64,000 bases of DNA from HGM04593 sp045657945 (GCA_045657945.1 JAZOUB010000015.1:1-64000); one strand, 5' to 3'; positions 22,176 through 30,768 are shown, counted from the stretch's first letter. Notes: generated by a model not told the origin, from the letters alone. Numbers and translations are program-made.

Positions 22176-22652
22176 TTATTCCATGCGTGGCGCGCCACTG
22201 GGGCGACCACCACGGCCACCGGGGCGTCCTTGACGACCCTGACGCATTCTCTCGCGCTGCTTCTCTTTGTACTTGAGGTATTTCTCGAACTGCTCGGTAT
22301 TGAGTATGGTTTTCATCTGCTCGTCACGAACCTGTTCGCGCTGTTTCTGCAACTCTATCATAGCCTGCATCTGTTCGTCCGATGGACGTACGCGCTCGGG
22401 CTGCTTGCCCTCGGCACGCATCTTCTCCATGCGTTCGTGGCGCGCATTGATGCTGTCCTGCATTGTGAGCGCATCGGCATAGTTCATGAGAAACACGGCC
22501 TGCAGCTGAATACTGTCGAGCTGCAGTACTTCATGCAAGGCCATTGTCCGGCGTTGCGCCATCTCCTCGGGATTGAACTCACGACGCTGATGCTGCGCGA
22601 ATGTCATTGTTGCAAACATTGTCGCAAAAATGCAAAATAGAATTCTTTTCAT
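22176..22652 (-). CDS. Secreted Arg/Gln-rich helical protein, DUF4890-like
   Basis: A 158-residue exported protein with signal peptide MKRILFCIFATMFATMTFAQ. The body is charged and probably helical (MEKMRAEGKQPERVRPSDEQMQAMIELQKQREQVRDEQM), with a motif ILNTEQFEKYLKYKEKQ close to the LTxxQ helix of Spy/CpxP-type and DUF4890 proteins. The end is a Gly/Arg tail (RQGRQGRPGGRGGRPSG). A periplasmic chaperone-like or envelope stress role is possible from resemblance only. It starts 18 bases after lolD and is probably the last gene of tcdA-lolD-this gene. The 134 bases after it (22042-22175) contain repeated GCG/CTTGC-rich motifs but no gene. Confidence 0.75.
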   Translation of the reverse strand: MKRILFCIFATMFATMTFAQHQRREFNPEEMAQRRTMALHEVLQLDSIQLQAVFLMNYADALTMQDSINARHERMEKMRAEGKQPERVRPSDEQMQAMIELQKQREQVRDEQMKTILNTEQFEKYLKYKEKQRERMRQGRQGRPGGRGGRPSGAPRME

Positions 22653-22670
22653 AGTTTTGTAGTTTTATGT

Positions 22671-23336
22671 CTATTTGACAACAATATCCTGTATTACACC
22701 ATCTACCATGTGCAGGGTGCGGTCGGTATATGACGCAAGTGCCTCGTCATGAGTCACGATGACAAATGTCTGGCCGTAACGGTCGCGCAGGTCGAAGAAC
22801 AGTTTATGGAGTTCCTCCTTGTTTTTGCTGTCAAGGCTGCCCGATGGCTCATCGGCAAGCACCACATCGGGGTGGTTTATGAGTGCACGGGCAACAGCCA
22901 CGCGCTGGTTCTCGCCACCCGACATCTCGGCCGGCTTGTGGTGTGCGCGCTCCTCGAGACCCATTACCTGCAGAAGTTGCATTGCCTCGGCCTCGGCCTC
23001 GGAACGCTTGCGCCCTGCGATAAGTGCCGGAATGATGATATTCTCCAACGCGGTGAATTCGGGCAACAGTTGATGGAACTGGAACACAAAACCAATATGC
23101 TTGTTGCGGAAGGCTGCCAGGCGTTTGCTGCTCAGACGCCCCAAGTCCTCGCCGTTGAAACGGATTGTTCCTCCGGTTGGTTTGTCGAGTGTACCGATGA
23201 GTTGCAGAAGGGTTGTCTTGCCGGCACCGCTGGAACCGACAATGCTTATCACCTCGCCCTTTTCAATGGTGAGGTCAACGCCCTTGAGTACCTGAAGGTT
23301 GCCGAATTTCTTTGTCAGGTTTTCTATCTGAATCAT
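22671..23336 (-). CDS. lolD: LolD-like ABC transporter ATP-binding protein
   Basis: A 221-residue ATPase of the MacB/LolD group, which powers release of lipoproteins from the inner membrane. Walker A GSSGAGKTT (residues 34-42), Q-loop FQFHQLLPEFTALENI, signature MSGGENQRVAVARAL, Walker B VVLADEPSGSLD and switch His in IVTHDE. The FHQLLPEF segment is typical of LolD. The start at 23336 overlaps the TGA of tcdA (ATGA), so translation is probably coupled. The partner permease LolC/E is not in the window, so the substrate is inferred. Confidence 0.88.
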   Translation of the reverse strand: MIQIENLTKKFGNLQVLKGVDLTIEKGEVISIVGSSGAGKTTLLQLIGTLDKPTGGTIRFNGEDLGRLSSKRLAAFRNKHIGFVFQFHQLLPEFTALENIIIPALIAGRKRSEAEAEAMQLLQVMGLEERAHHKPAEMSGGENQRVAVARALINHPDVVLADEPSGSLDSKNKEELHKLFFDLRDRYGQTFVIVTHDEALASYTDRTLHMVDGVIQDIVVK

Positions 23337-24040
23337 ATCTCCTTTATTACATATTCTGCAATGTAGCAACCAAAGGTCGCTGTGAAATAGCCAAGCGAGC
23401 CGATGATTGGCTTGCCGCCGGCAGGGTTTGGACGGATAGCATCGCGACGCGGCTCCTCAACGCTGTAGATTACCGGCAGTTTGTAACTGCCGCGTGCATC
23501 GCGCAACTGGCGGCGCACATTCTTTGCAAGCGTGCAATGCTCGGTTTTCCACAACTCGCCGCAGCGTATGTCGGCAAGGTTGCACTTTGCCCCTGCGCCC
23601 ATGCTCGAGATGATTTTTATTCCACGCTCCCAACAGGCACGGATGAGCGCACACTTGGGTTCAAGGGTGTCTATCGCATCTACCACAAAGTCATATTGGT
23701 ATTCATCGAGCAGTTGTACAATGTTTCCCGGTTCAATATACAGTTGTTTGACATCCAGCTGCACTGTGGGGTTTATGGCACGCAGACGCCCGGCGACAAC
23801 TTCGCATTTGGGTTGCCCCACTGTTGATGCCAGGGCCGGCATCTGACGGTTTACATTGGTGACATCGACCACATCGGCATCGACAAGGGTCAACGCACCG
23901 GCGCCGGCACGGCAGAGCATCTCGGCAGCCCAAGAACCGACACCGCCAAGACCGACAACGAGCAGACGCGAGCCGGCAAGCCTGGCCTGCTTCTCCTCGC
24001 CCAATAAAAGTTCACCGCGTTGTAACCAGTTTTCTGCCAT
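23333..24040 (-). CDS. tcdA: tRNA threonylcarbamoyladenosine dehydratase
   Basis: A 235-residue E1-like enzyme of the ThiF/MoeB/HesA superfamily. TcdA uses ATP to cyclise t6A at position 37 of tRNA to ct6A. Nucleotide-binding motif VVGLGGVGSWAAEML (residues about 28-42), acidic end DADVVDVTNVNRQ with the Arg finger, and the TcdA-like C-terminal segment PVIYSVEEPRR and GSLGYFTATFGCYIAEYVI. The start at 24040 (MAENWLQRGELLLG) is chosen over an upstream ATG because a -7 box sits at 24060-24067. Its stop overlaps the lolD start. Confidence 0.92.
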   Translation of the reverse strand: MAENWLQRGELLLGEEKQARLAGSRLLVVGLGGVGSWAAEMLCRAGAGALTLVDADVVDVTNVNRQMPALASTVGQPKCEVVAGRLRAINPTVQLDVKQLYIEPGNIVQLLDEYQYDFVVDAIDTLEPKCALIRACWERGIKIISSMGAGAKCNLADIRCGELWKTEHCTLAKNVRRQLRDARGSYKLPVIYSVEEPRRDAIRPNPAGGKPIIGSLGYFTATFGCYIAEYVIKEI

Positions 24041-24059
24041 AAAGTTGCGTTTTAGATAG

Positions 24060-24067
24060 CGAAAATA
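24060..24067 (-). promoter_or_regulatory. -7 box of tcdA
   Basis: Minus-strand TATTTTCG, a one-base variant of TAnnTTTG, 20 bases before the tcdA ATG. No -33 element is clear. Confidence 0.4.
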
Positions 24068-24110
24068 CAAAAAAATAGGATAGCGAGGAGCATATAATGT
24101 AAATTTTAAG

Positions 24111-24118
24111 TATTTTTG
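24111..24118 (+). promoter_or_regulatory. -7 box of asd
   Basis: TATTTTTG, a perfect -7 box, 25 bases before the ATG at 24143. The same TATTTTTGCA string precedes the thioesterase gene at 31131. Confidence 0.55.
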
Positions 24119-24142
24119 CAGACAACAAAATAACTTCTATAT

Positions 24143-25150
24143 ATGAAAATAGCAATTGTAGGTGTCAGCGGAGCAGTAGGACAGGAGTTCCTTCGCGTGC
24201 TCGACGAGAGAAATTTCCCTTTTGACGAACTGGTACTTTTTGGTTCGGCTCGCAGTGCAGGCCAGGTTTACAACTATCGTGGTATGGACTATGTAGTAAA
24301 GGAACTCAAGCACAACGACGATTTCGAGGGCATTGACTATGCCTTTGTTTCGGCTGGTGGCAGCGTTTCAAAGGAGTTCGCCGAGACAATCACAAAGCAC
24401 GGAACCGTGATGATTGACAACTCAAGCGCGTTCCGCATGGACAGCGATGTTCCTTTGGTTGTTCCCGAGGTCAACCCCACCGATGCCTACAACCGTCCAC
24501 GCAATATCATTGCAAACCCCAACTGTACTACAATTCAGATGGTGGTTGCGCTCAAGGCTATCGAGAATCTCTCACACATCAAGCGTGTACACTCATCTAC
24601 CTATCAGGCAGCGAGCGGTGCAGGTGCTGCGGCTATGGCTGAACTCTATGAGCAGTACCGCCAGGTGCTTGCAGGCGAAGAGCCAACAGTGGAGAAATTC
24701 GCATATCAGCTTGCGTTCAATGTAATTCCACAGATTGATGTATTCACCGACAACGGCTACACCAAGGAGGAGATGAAGATGTACAACGAGACACGCAAAA
24801 TCATGCACAGCGACATTGAGGTAAGTGCACAGTGCGTGCGTGTTCCAGCATTGCGTTCTCACTCACAGTCTTTGTGGATTGAGACAGAGCGTCCACTGAG
24901 CGTAGAGGAGGTTCGTTGCGCTATTGCCGAAGGCGAGGGTCTCATTCTCATGGACTGCCCCGAGGACAAGGTTTACCCAATGCCTCTTTTCCTTGCAGGC
25001 CAGGATCCTGTTTATGTGGGCCGCATCCGCAAGGACATCACAAACCCCAACGGCATATTGATGTGGATTGTAGGTGACCAGATAAAGAAGGGCGCAGCGC
25101 TCAACGCAGTGCAGATTGCAGAGTACCTGATTGCACACCCACAGAAATAA
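24143..25150 (+). CDS. asd: Aspartate-semialdehyde dehydrogenase
   Basis: A 335-residue cytoplasmic enzyme converting aspartyl phosphate to aspartate semialdehyde with NADPH, feeding lysine, diaminopimelate, threonine and methionine synthesis. N-terminal Rossmann motif VGVSGAVGQEFLRVL, catalytic Cys128 in NPNCTT, the SSTYQAASGAGAAAM loop and the catalytic-region His240 in RVPALRSH. The length is standard. It is divergent from tcdA, has its own -7 box, and ends at a strong bidirectional terminator shared with rsgA. Confidence 0.97.
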   Translation: MKIAIVGVSGAVGQEFLRVLDERNFPFDELVLFGSARSAGQVYNYRGMDYVVKELKHNDDFEGIDYAFVSAGGSVSKEFAETITKHGTVMIDNSSAFRMDSDVPLVVPEVNPTDAYNRPRNIIANPNCTTIQMVVALKAIENLSHIKRVHSSTYQAASGAGAAAMAELYEQYRQVLAGEEPTVEKFAYQLAFNVIPQIDVFTDNGYTKEEMKMYNETRKIMHSDIEVSAQCVRVPALRSHSQSLWIETERPLSVEEVRCAIAEGEGLILMDCPEDKVYPMPLFLAGQDPVYVGRIRKDITNPNGILMWIVGDQIKKGAALNAVQIAEYLIAHPQK

Positions 25151-25166
25151 TCGGATTACGATATAT

Positions 25167-25209
25167 CATAAAAAAATAAGACTCACGCCGTGAGTCTTAT
25201 TTTTTTATG
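25167..25209. terminator. Bidirectional terminator between asd and rsgA
   Basis: A perfect 20-bp stem (25167-25186 and 25190-25209) with a 3-nt loop. The arms end in A7/T7 runs, so it works for both convergent genes. Confidence 0.9.
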
Positions 25210-25270
25210 AAGCAAATACTATATCAAGTGGTGCCATCAACTATGTCCTAAAGAGATATAGTCTTTCTGG

Positions 25271-26209
25271 TTATTGTGATTCCCTGTACTTTCCCTCTTC
25301 CTTATCCTCAAGCATGCTAAGATAGGACTGATAGCGCGAAGGGGCTATCTCGCCGCGTTCAAGGGCGGCAAGCACTGCGCAACCCGGTTCGTGGGTGTGG
25401 GTGCAGTTGCCATATTTGCAATCCTTTGAGAGTTCAAAGAACTCAACAAAATAGTGCGAAATCTCCTCTACCTCCATGTCGTATGTTCCGAATCCCTTCA
25501 CTCCCGGGGTATCTACAATGTAACTGCCCGGCATGAACTCGAACATCTCGGTGTAGGTTGTGGTGTGCATTCCCGTGTCGTGGGTCTTTGATATCTCGCC
25601 CACACGAACCGCGATTTCGGGCGCAACGGCATTCACAAGGCTCGACTTGCCCACGCCGGAATTGCCGGCAAGCAGTGAGACCTTACCACTCATCATCTCC
25701 TTCAAGGAGTCAATACCACTGCCGCTGAGGGCACTTGTCTGCAGGCATTTGTAGCCTATGCTCTCATAAAGTGCGGTGAGATAATCGAGCTCTTCACGCT
25801 CGGCATCGTTGTAGAGGTCAACCTTGTTGAAGACAAGTACAACGGGAACACGATAGGCCTCGGCAGCCGCCAGAAAACGGTCGATAAATGTTGTTGCCGT
25901 TGTGGGGTGGCTCACGGTGACTATGAGAAAGCACAAGTCAAGGTTGGCTGCAAGGATGTGCGATTGCTTGGAAAGGTTCGAGGCCTTGCGCACAATGTAG
26001 TTCTTGCGTTCAAGAATATCTACAATGTATGCCGTGCCGTCGTCGCGCACATCGAACTTGACATGGTCGCCCACCGCCACAGGATTGGTGCTGCGTATTC
26101 CCTTGAGACGGAAATTGCCCTTTACCCTGCAATCGATGAGTGCACCGGTTGCCGTGCGCACGCCATAGACACTGCCCGAACTCCTTACAACGGTTCCCTG
26201 CTCTGCCAT
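25271..26209 (-). CDS. rsgA: Ribosome small-subunit maturation GTPase
   Basis: A 312-residue circularly permuted GTPase that checks late 30S maturation. OB-fold N-terminus (residues 5-65), then G4 NKVD (128-131) ahead of G1 GNSGVGKSS (182-190) and G3 DTPG (233-236), the permuted order typical of RsgA. The C-terminal zinc finger has Cys264, Cys269, His271 and Cys277 (CKYGNCTHTHEPGC). It starts 7 bases after frr and is co-transcribed with it. Confidence 0.97.
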   Translation of the reverse strand: MAEQGTVVRSSGSVYGVRTATGALIDCRVKGNFRLKGIRSTNPVAVGDHVKFDVRDDGTAYIVDILERKNYIVRKASNLSKQSHILAANLDLCFLIVTVSHPTTATTFIDRFLAAAEAYRVPVVLVFNKVDLYNDAEREELDYLTALYESIGYKCLQTSALSGSGIDSLKEMMSGKVSLLAGNSGVGKSSLVNAVAPEIAVRVGEISKTHDTGMHTTTYTEMFEFMPGSYIVDTPGVKGFGTYDMEVEEISHYFVEFFELSKDCKYGNCTHTHEPGCAVLAALERGEIAPSRYQSYLSMLEDKEEGKYRESQ

Positions 26210-26216
26210 CCGCTGC

Positions 26217-26777
26217 TTACACAGTCATGATTTCCTTCTCCTTGGCTGCGAAAATCTCCTCGGCTTTCTTGATGTACTTGTCGTGGATCTTCTGCAAGCT
26301 CTCCTCGCCGTCCTTTGCAACATCCTCGGGGGTGCCGTCCTTAACAGACTTCTTCATTACATCGATACCATCGCGACGGGCGTTGCGGATACTGATTTTC
26401 GCAGTCTCAAGCTCGTGAGAGCACTGCTTTACCAAGTCCTTACGACGCTCACCGGTCAACGGTGGAATGGCAATGATGATAACCTCGCCATTGTTTGCAG
26501 GCATGATACCTACAGGCGAGTCAATGATAGCCTTCTCAATTGGAGCAATCATGTTCTTGTCCCAAGGTTTGATGGCGATGGTACGCATATCGGGGGTGGT
26601 GATTGTTGCCACATTACTCAATGGCATCTCGGCACCGTATGAACTGACGCGTACGCAGTCGAGCAAGTGAACATTTGCCTTGCCGGCGCGTATGTGTGAA
26701 TACTCTTCCTCGAGGTGCATGATTGTCATCTGCATCATCTCCTCGGCATCCTTTAAACAAGCTTTTACATCTATCAT
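26217..26777 (-). CDS. frr: Ribosome recycling factor
   Basis: A 186-residue cytoplasmic factor that splits post-termination ribosomes with EF-G. Family features run throughout: SHIRAGKANVHLLD, YGAEMPLSNVATIT, DMRTIAIKPWDKNMI, GEVIIIAIPPLTGERRKDL and the C-terminal helix DKYIKKAEEIFAAKEKEIMTV. It is first of the frr-rsgA pair; a -7 box lies at 26815-26822. Confidence 0.97.
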   Translation of the reverse strand: MIDVKACLKDAEEMMQMTIMHLEEEYSHIRAGKANVHLLDCVRVSSYGAEMPLSNVATITTPDMRTIAIKPWDKNMIAPIEKAIIDSPVGIMPANNGEVIIIAIPPLTGERRKDLVKQCSHELETAKISIRNARRDGIDVMKKSVKDGTPEDVAKDGEESLQKIHDKYIKKAEEIFAAKEKEIMTV

Positions 26778-26814
26778 AATTACAAGTATTTATTGTTTCA
26801 TACAAAATCCATTG

Positions 26815-26846
26815 CGAATATAGCACAAACGAGTGGAAATTTGTGC
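26815..26846 (-). promoter_or_regulatory. frr promoter with adjoining inverted repeat
   Basis: Minus-strand -7 TATATTCG at 26815-26822. Directly upstream lies a 7-bp inverted repeat, GCACAAA (26823-26829) and TTTGTGC (26840-26846), covering the -10 to -33 interval. It could be an operator in the divergent frr/DUF2007 region. Confidence 0.45.
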
Positions 26847-26885
26847 AAACGAACGGAAAAACTTTACTTATTTGCCGCAAATCAC

Positions 26886-26893
26886 TATATTCG
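26886..26893 (+). promoter_or_regulatory. -7 box of the DUF2007 gene
   Basis: TATATTCG, a near-consensus -7 box, 61 bases before the ATG at 26954. No -33 element at the right spacing was found. Confidence 0.35.
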
Positions 26894-26953
26894 CATGGGC
26901 ATAACCAACAAACGGACGACACGAGGTGTTTAACTATTAAAAAACGAGGTTAT

Positions 26954-27187
26954 ATGGTCGATGTAAACAAGGAAAAACTTGTGACGGTATTTGCCGGCAC
27001 AGTGTGGCAAGCCGAACTTATAAAGGGCATGCTTGATGCAAACTGTATTCCATGCGCGATAATGGACGAGACTATCGGTGCGGTGACATCATCATACGCC
27101 GGGCTTGAGGGTGATGTGCTAGTTGTGGTTACCGAAGAGGAGAAGAATCGTGCGCTTGCGATAATTGAGCAGAACAGGGAGAAGTGA
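26954..27187 (+). CDS. DUF2007 small protein
   Basis: A 77-residue cytoplasmic protein with the DUF2007 pattern (VFAGTVWQAELIKGMLDANCIPCAIMD, DVLVVVTEEEKNRALAIIEQ), a ferredoxin-like alpha/beta fold described as a putative signal-transducing domain. The start at 26954 is used rather than an open extension further upstream, because a -7 box lies at 26886. It stands alone, divergent from frr, and ends at a bidirectional terminator. The role is unknown. Confidence 0.82.
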   Translation: MVDVNKEKLVTVFAGTVWQAELIKGMLDANCIPCAIMDETIGAVTSSYAGLEGDVLVVVTEEEKNRALAIIEQNREK

Positions 27188-27206
27188 CAGCAAACCTGTA
27201 TATACA

Positions 27207-27236
27207 AAAAATGCAGCCTCGCGAGGCTGCATTTTT
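27207..27236. terminator. Bidirectional terminator between the DUF2007 gene and rplS
   Basis: A 14-bp perfect stem (AAAAATGCAGCCTC at 27207-27220 and its complement at 27223-27236) with A/T runs at both ends. Confidence 0.88.
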
Positions 27237-27258
27237 ATGTTTGATCTAACCCGGGCAA

Positions 27259-27609
27259 TTAGGCCTTCAACTCCTTGATACGAGCCTTCTTACCTGTGAG
27301 GGCACGCAAATAGTAAAGTTTTGCACGGCGAACACGACCAAGCTTGTTAACAGTGATGCTGTCGATAGCTGGTGAGTTCAAAGGGAAGATACGCTCAACG
27401 CCTACAGTACCTGACATCTTACGTACTGTGAAACGCTTCTCGTGACCGTGACCGCTGATGCGGATAACAACACCACGATACATCTGGATACGCTCCTTTG
27501 TTCCCTCAATGATCTTGTAAGCTACTGTGATTGTATCACCTGGGTGAAACTCCATTTCGCGCTTTACATCAGTAGCAAATGCTTCTTTAGCAATTTTAAT
27601 AAAATCCAT
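27259..27609 (-). CDS. rplS: 50S ribosomal protein L19
   Basis: A 116-residue ribosomal protein at the subunit interface. The sequence is typical (EFHPGDTITVAYKIIEGTKERIQMYRGV, RKMSGTVGVERIFPLNSP, GRVRRAKLYYLRALTGKKARI). It is monocistronic here, separated from other genes and convergent with the DUF2007 gene. The usual neighbours trmD, rimM and rpsP are not in the window. Confidence 0.97.
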   Translation of the reverse strand: MDFIKIAKEAFATDVKREMEFHPGDTITVAYKIIEGTKERIQMYRGVVIRISGHGHEKRFTVRKMSGTVGVERIFPLNSPAIDSITVNKLGRVRRAKLYYLRALTGKKARIKELKA

Positions 27610-27751
27610 TTTTTTGATTTGTTAAATTGTTCAATCATTCAAACGCAACATACCAAGTTACTCTTCCTTGACAGCGATTACGCCGAAAGCGGGGACAAAG
27701 ATAGGACTTTTTTTGTTCATAACCAAATGTTGGCCATTATTTTGGGCTTTG

Positions 27752-27783
27752 TTTGCATTTCTGCACCATAAGCACTACCTTTG
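27752..27783 (+). promoter_or_regulatory. Promoter of the 5'-nucleotidase pair
   Basis: -33 TTTG (27752-27755) and -7 TACCTTTG (27776-27783) with 20 bases between. Predicted start near 27789, a leader of about 13 nt, which fixes the start of the first gene at 27803. Confidence 0.75.
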
Positions 27784-27802
27784 GAAATATAAATATCGTT
27801 TT

Positions 27803-28573
27803 ATGAAACACAAATATTTGGCAATTATAGCACTTGCTGCGCTCTTTACCGGATGTGGCAAAAAGGAGCAGGCTGCAAAGGAAAAACCGGAAATAAAGAT
27901 TGAGGCCGGCAACATCAAGGTGGTTGCCACCGACAGGAACGACGGCGCAGAGAAAATCCGCGCAATACTTGAGCGAGACAGGGCGAAGATTGACAGCATC
28001 AAGAGTCCCGTGCTTGGCGAGGCTGCCATGGCATTGGAGAAGTACATCCCGGAGAGCCCGCTGATGAACTTTGCGGCCGATGCGCTAATGACGATGGCAC
28101 AGCGCCACAGCGCACAGAAAGTTGACATTGCACTGACCAACAAGGGCGGACTGCGCAGCAACATCACAGCCGGAACCATAACATTCGGCGATGTATATAA
28201 TGTCTTCACCTTTGACAACAGGCTTGCATTCCTCACGCTGAACGGCGAACAACTGCTGCAGTTGTGTGGCGAGATTGCAGCAGCCGGAGGCGAGGCAATA
28301 AGTGGAATGCGACTTGTGATAACCCAGGAGGGCAAGCTCGTTGACGCCACAGTTGCAGAAAAACCGATTGACCCGCAGGGCACATACCGCATTGCCACGC
28401 TCGACTATCTTGCACAGGGCAACGACAACCTCACCACCCTTGCACAAGGCAGCGGCCTCGAAGTCACAAAGCACCTGCTGCGCGACCTGATGGTTGAATT
28501 CATAAAGGAACAGACCGCAAAGGGCAAGAAAATAAGCGCCGAGTGCGACGGACGCATAACCATTAAAGAATGA
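27803..28573 (+). CDS. Lipoprotein with 5'-nucleotidase C-terminal domain
   Basis: A 256-residue lipoprotein (lipobox LFTGC, Cys about residue 16) made of the substrate-binding C-terminal domain of 5'-nucleotidases (PLMNFAADALMTMAQ, VDIALTNKGGLRSNITAG, ITFGDVYNVFTFDN, YRIATLDYLAQGNDNLTTL). The catalytic metallophosphatase domain is encoded by the next gene, which it overlaps by ATGA. In UshA-type enzymes both domains are in one chain in the opposite order. The two products probably assemble at the periplasmic side to hydrolyse nucleotides for nucleoside salvage. Confidence 0.9.
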   Translation: MKHKYLAIIALAALFTGCGKKEQAAKEKPEIKIEAGNIKVVATDRNDGAEKIRAILERDRAKIDSIKSPVLGEAAMALEKYIPESPLMNFAADALMTMAQRHSAQKVDIALTNKGGLRSNITAGTITFGDVYNVFTFDNRLAFLTLNGEQLLQLCGEIAAAGGEAISGMRLVITQEGKLVDATVAEKPIDPQGTYRIATLDYLAQGNDNLTTLAQGSGLEVTKHLLRDLMVEFIKEQTAKGKKISAECDGRITIKE

Positions 28574-29385
28574 CAGCCATGAGAAAGATGATATTAGCGC
28601 TTGTACTTTTCATCTGCTGCAGCGTTGCTGCGCAGAACAGAGTCACGATACTGCACACCAATGACACCCACAGCTGCATTGAACCCGAAAAGGACGGCGG
28701 CGCAGGAGTGCTGAACCGCGCACTGCTCATTGAAAGCATTGCCGACTCGGTTGGCAGGGAGAATCTCCTGTTGCTCGACTGTGGCGACTTTTCACAGGGC
28801 TCGCTATACTACAACTGCTTCAAGGGCAGCACCGAGGTGGAGATAATGAACGCAATGGGCTACGATGCAGGTACAATAGGCAACCATGAGCTCGACTACG
28901 GACTCGAGAACTTTGCAAGACTTGTGAGAATGGCCGAGTTTGAGGTGCTGTGCGCCAACTACGATTTTACGGGCACTGCGTGCGAGGGGCTTGTAAAGCC
29001 ATATACCGTCATAGAAAAGGGAGGCAAGAAGATAGGCATCTTTGGCCTCTCACCCGACCCCAAAGGCCTTGTATCGCAGGAGAACTATGCCGGCGTAGAG
29101 TTCATTTCACCCGTTGAGGCAGCAAACAAGTGTGTAGCAGCACTAAAAGAGGCCGGATGTGATGCCATAGTGTGCATCTCGCACCTCGGATGGAAAATAA
29201 AGAACGAATACAACGACGAGCGTCTGGCAGCAGAGACAGCCGGCATAGACCTGATTCTTGGCGGCCATTCGCACGACTACTTCGAACAGCCACTGATATA
29301 CAAGAACCGCGACGGCAAGGATGTGATTATGCAGCAGATGGGAAAGAACGGCCGACACATTGGCCATGCGACGCTCACATTTTGA
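28570..29385 (+). CDS. Periplasmic metallophosphatase (5'-nucleotidase catalytic domain)
   Basis: A 271-residue exported protein with a signal peptide (MRKMILALVLFICCSVAAQ). Metal-binding motifs of calcineurin-like phosphoesterases are present: ILHTNDTHS, LLDCGDFSQGS, GTIGNHELDYG, ICISHLGW and GGHSHDYF. It lacks the C-terminal specificity domain, which is the preceding gene. The ATG at 28570 overlaps the TGA of that gene; a second ATG at 28579 would give a more compact signal peptide. The two starts cannot be separated by sequence alone. Confidence 0.92.
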   Translation: MTAMRKMILALVLFICCSVAAQNRVTILHTNDTHSCIEPEKDGGAGVLNRALLIESIADSVGRENLLLLDCGDFSQGSLYYNCFKGSTEVEIMNAMGYDAGTIGNHELDYGLENFARLVRMAEFEVLCANYDFTGTACEGLVKPYTVIEKGGKKIGIFGLSPDPKGLVSQENYAGVEFISPVEAANKCVAALKEAGCDAIVCISHLGWKIKNEYNDERLAAETAGIDLILGGHSHDYFEQPLIYKNRDGKDVIMQQMGKNGRHIGHATLTF

Positions 29386-29438
29386 ACCGGCGATGTGTTA
29401 AATAATGTAACCGGCGGCGTTTATTGACATATTTGGAG

Positions 29439-29446
29439 TATATTCG
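29439..29446 (+). promoter_or_regulatory. -7 box of the TlpA-like gene
   Basis: TATATTCG, 40 bases before the ATG at 29487, supporting that start over an open extension. The -33 element is unclear. Confidence 0.4.
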
Positions 29447-29486
29447 TGAAATCATTTTGAATATTAACAATTTTAATAAAATAATT

Positions 29487-30563
29487 ATGAAAATTCTATC
29501 TACTTTGGCTTTGGCGGTATTCGCGTTCACTGCGAGTGCACAGAGCTGCAAAATCACCGGCAAGGCCGACGAGAACTCTAACGGCAAGACTGTGTACCTC
29601 GTTGACCATAACACAGCAGAGGTTTACGACTCGTGTGTAGTAAAAAAAGGTAAATTCAAGTTCAAGAACAAAATAACAGGTGAGAAGGTACTCAAGGTTA
29701 ACATTGACAAAAGCCGCCGTACAGAGGCTGTACTTATGGTTGGCAACAAGACCAAAGCTACTGTAGACTTCACAACCAACCCTGCAACGGTCACTGACAA
29801 AGGTGGTTACAATGACCAGCTGACAGCAATGATGAACTCTGCCACAGAAGCCGGCGAAGCGGTCAATGCGAAGATTGAGCAGATGATGAATGAAGGCAAG
29901 TCACGTGAAGAGATTGCAGAGGCTGTAAGTGCAGACATAGAGGCTGTATATGACATCTACCGCAATGCAATCAATGACAACAAGGACAACATTCTTGGCG
30001 CGTATGTGGCCGGAATGGCAGCACGTATGTTCTACTCAAACCTTGAGGAGATTGACGAACTCATTGCAACTGTAAAATATGCCGGTGAGATGGCTCCGAT
30101 CAAGGCTCTTCGCGAGAACTACCAGAAAGCCGAGGCTACACAGGCCGGCAAAATGTTTGTTGATTTCGAAGGTTACACAATTGACGGCAAGCCATCAAGA
30201 CTGTCAGACTATGTAGGCAAAGGCAAATATGTACTTGTTGATTTCTGGGCAAGCTGGTGTGGTCCTTGCAAAGGCGAGATTCCAAATCTCATCGAGTTGC
30301 AGAACCAGTACGGTGGCGAGAAGTTCACGGTACTTGGAGTGAATGTCTGGGACGATGAGGAGGCATTCAAGCTTGCACTTGAAGAGGAAGGTATCACATA
30401 CCCACAGATTGTCATACCGCAGAACAACAAGGACAATGCGACCGAACTTTACGGCATTCAGGGCATTCCACAGATTATCCTCTTTGGTCCTGACGGCACA
30501 ATCATCAGACGCAACCTCCGTGGCCAGAGCATGATGGATTTTGTTGCAGAGCAGTTGAAGTAA
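29487..30563 (+). CDS. TlpA-like thiol-disulfide oxidoreductase with DUF4369
   Basis: A 358-residue exported protein with signal peptide MKILSTLALAVFAFTASAQ. The N-terminal DUF4369 domain (CKITGKADENSNGKTVYLVD, residues 20-115) and a helical linker (120-225) precede a thioredoxin domain with the redox motif WCGPC (Cys258 and Cys261) in VDFWASWCGPCKGEIPNL, plus the cis-Pro in IQGIPQIILFGPDG. These proteins are probably reductants for periplasmic disulfides; the partner is unknown. It is a single gene followed by a strong terminator. Confidence 0.93.
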   Translation: MKILSTLALAVFAFTASAQSCKITGKADENSNGKTVYLVDHNTAEVYDSCVVKKGKFKFKNKITGEKVLKVNIDKSRRTEAVLMVGNKTKATVDFTTNPATVTDKGGYNDQLTAMMNSATEAGEAVNAKIEQMMNEGKSREEIAEAVSADIEAVYDIYRNAINDNKDNILGAYVAGMAARMFYSNLEEIDELIATVKYAGEMAPIKALRENYQKAEATQAGKMFVDFEGYTIDGKPSRLSDYVGKGKYVLVDFWASWCGPCKGEIPNLIELQNQYGGEKFTVLGVNVWDDEEAFKLALEEEGITYPQIVIPQNNKDNATELYGIQGIPQIILFGPDGTIIRRNLRGQSMMDFVAEQLK

Positions 30564-30578
30564 AAATAAAAACCTTAC

Positions 30579-30618
30579 AATAAAACACCAGAGCACTCAG
30601 GTACTCTGGTGTTTTATT
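30579..30618 (+). terminator. Terminator after the TlpA-like gene
   Basis: A 15-bp perfect stem (AATAAAACACCAGAG at 30579-30593, its complement at 30604-30618) with a 10-nt loop, ending in a TTTTATT run. Confidence 0.88.
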
Positions 30619-30768
30619 ATGCATGAACCGCAAAAACTGCAGTCCGCTACACAATAAACGAAATGTATATATAGTAACACACCACAGCGACAGCCGTGAT
30701 TATTGTACTCTTGACCAATATATGCAGGAATGTTTTCATAGGATGGAAGCTACGATTTGCTTATATAA

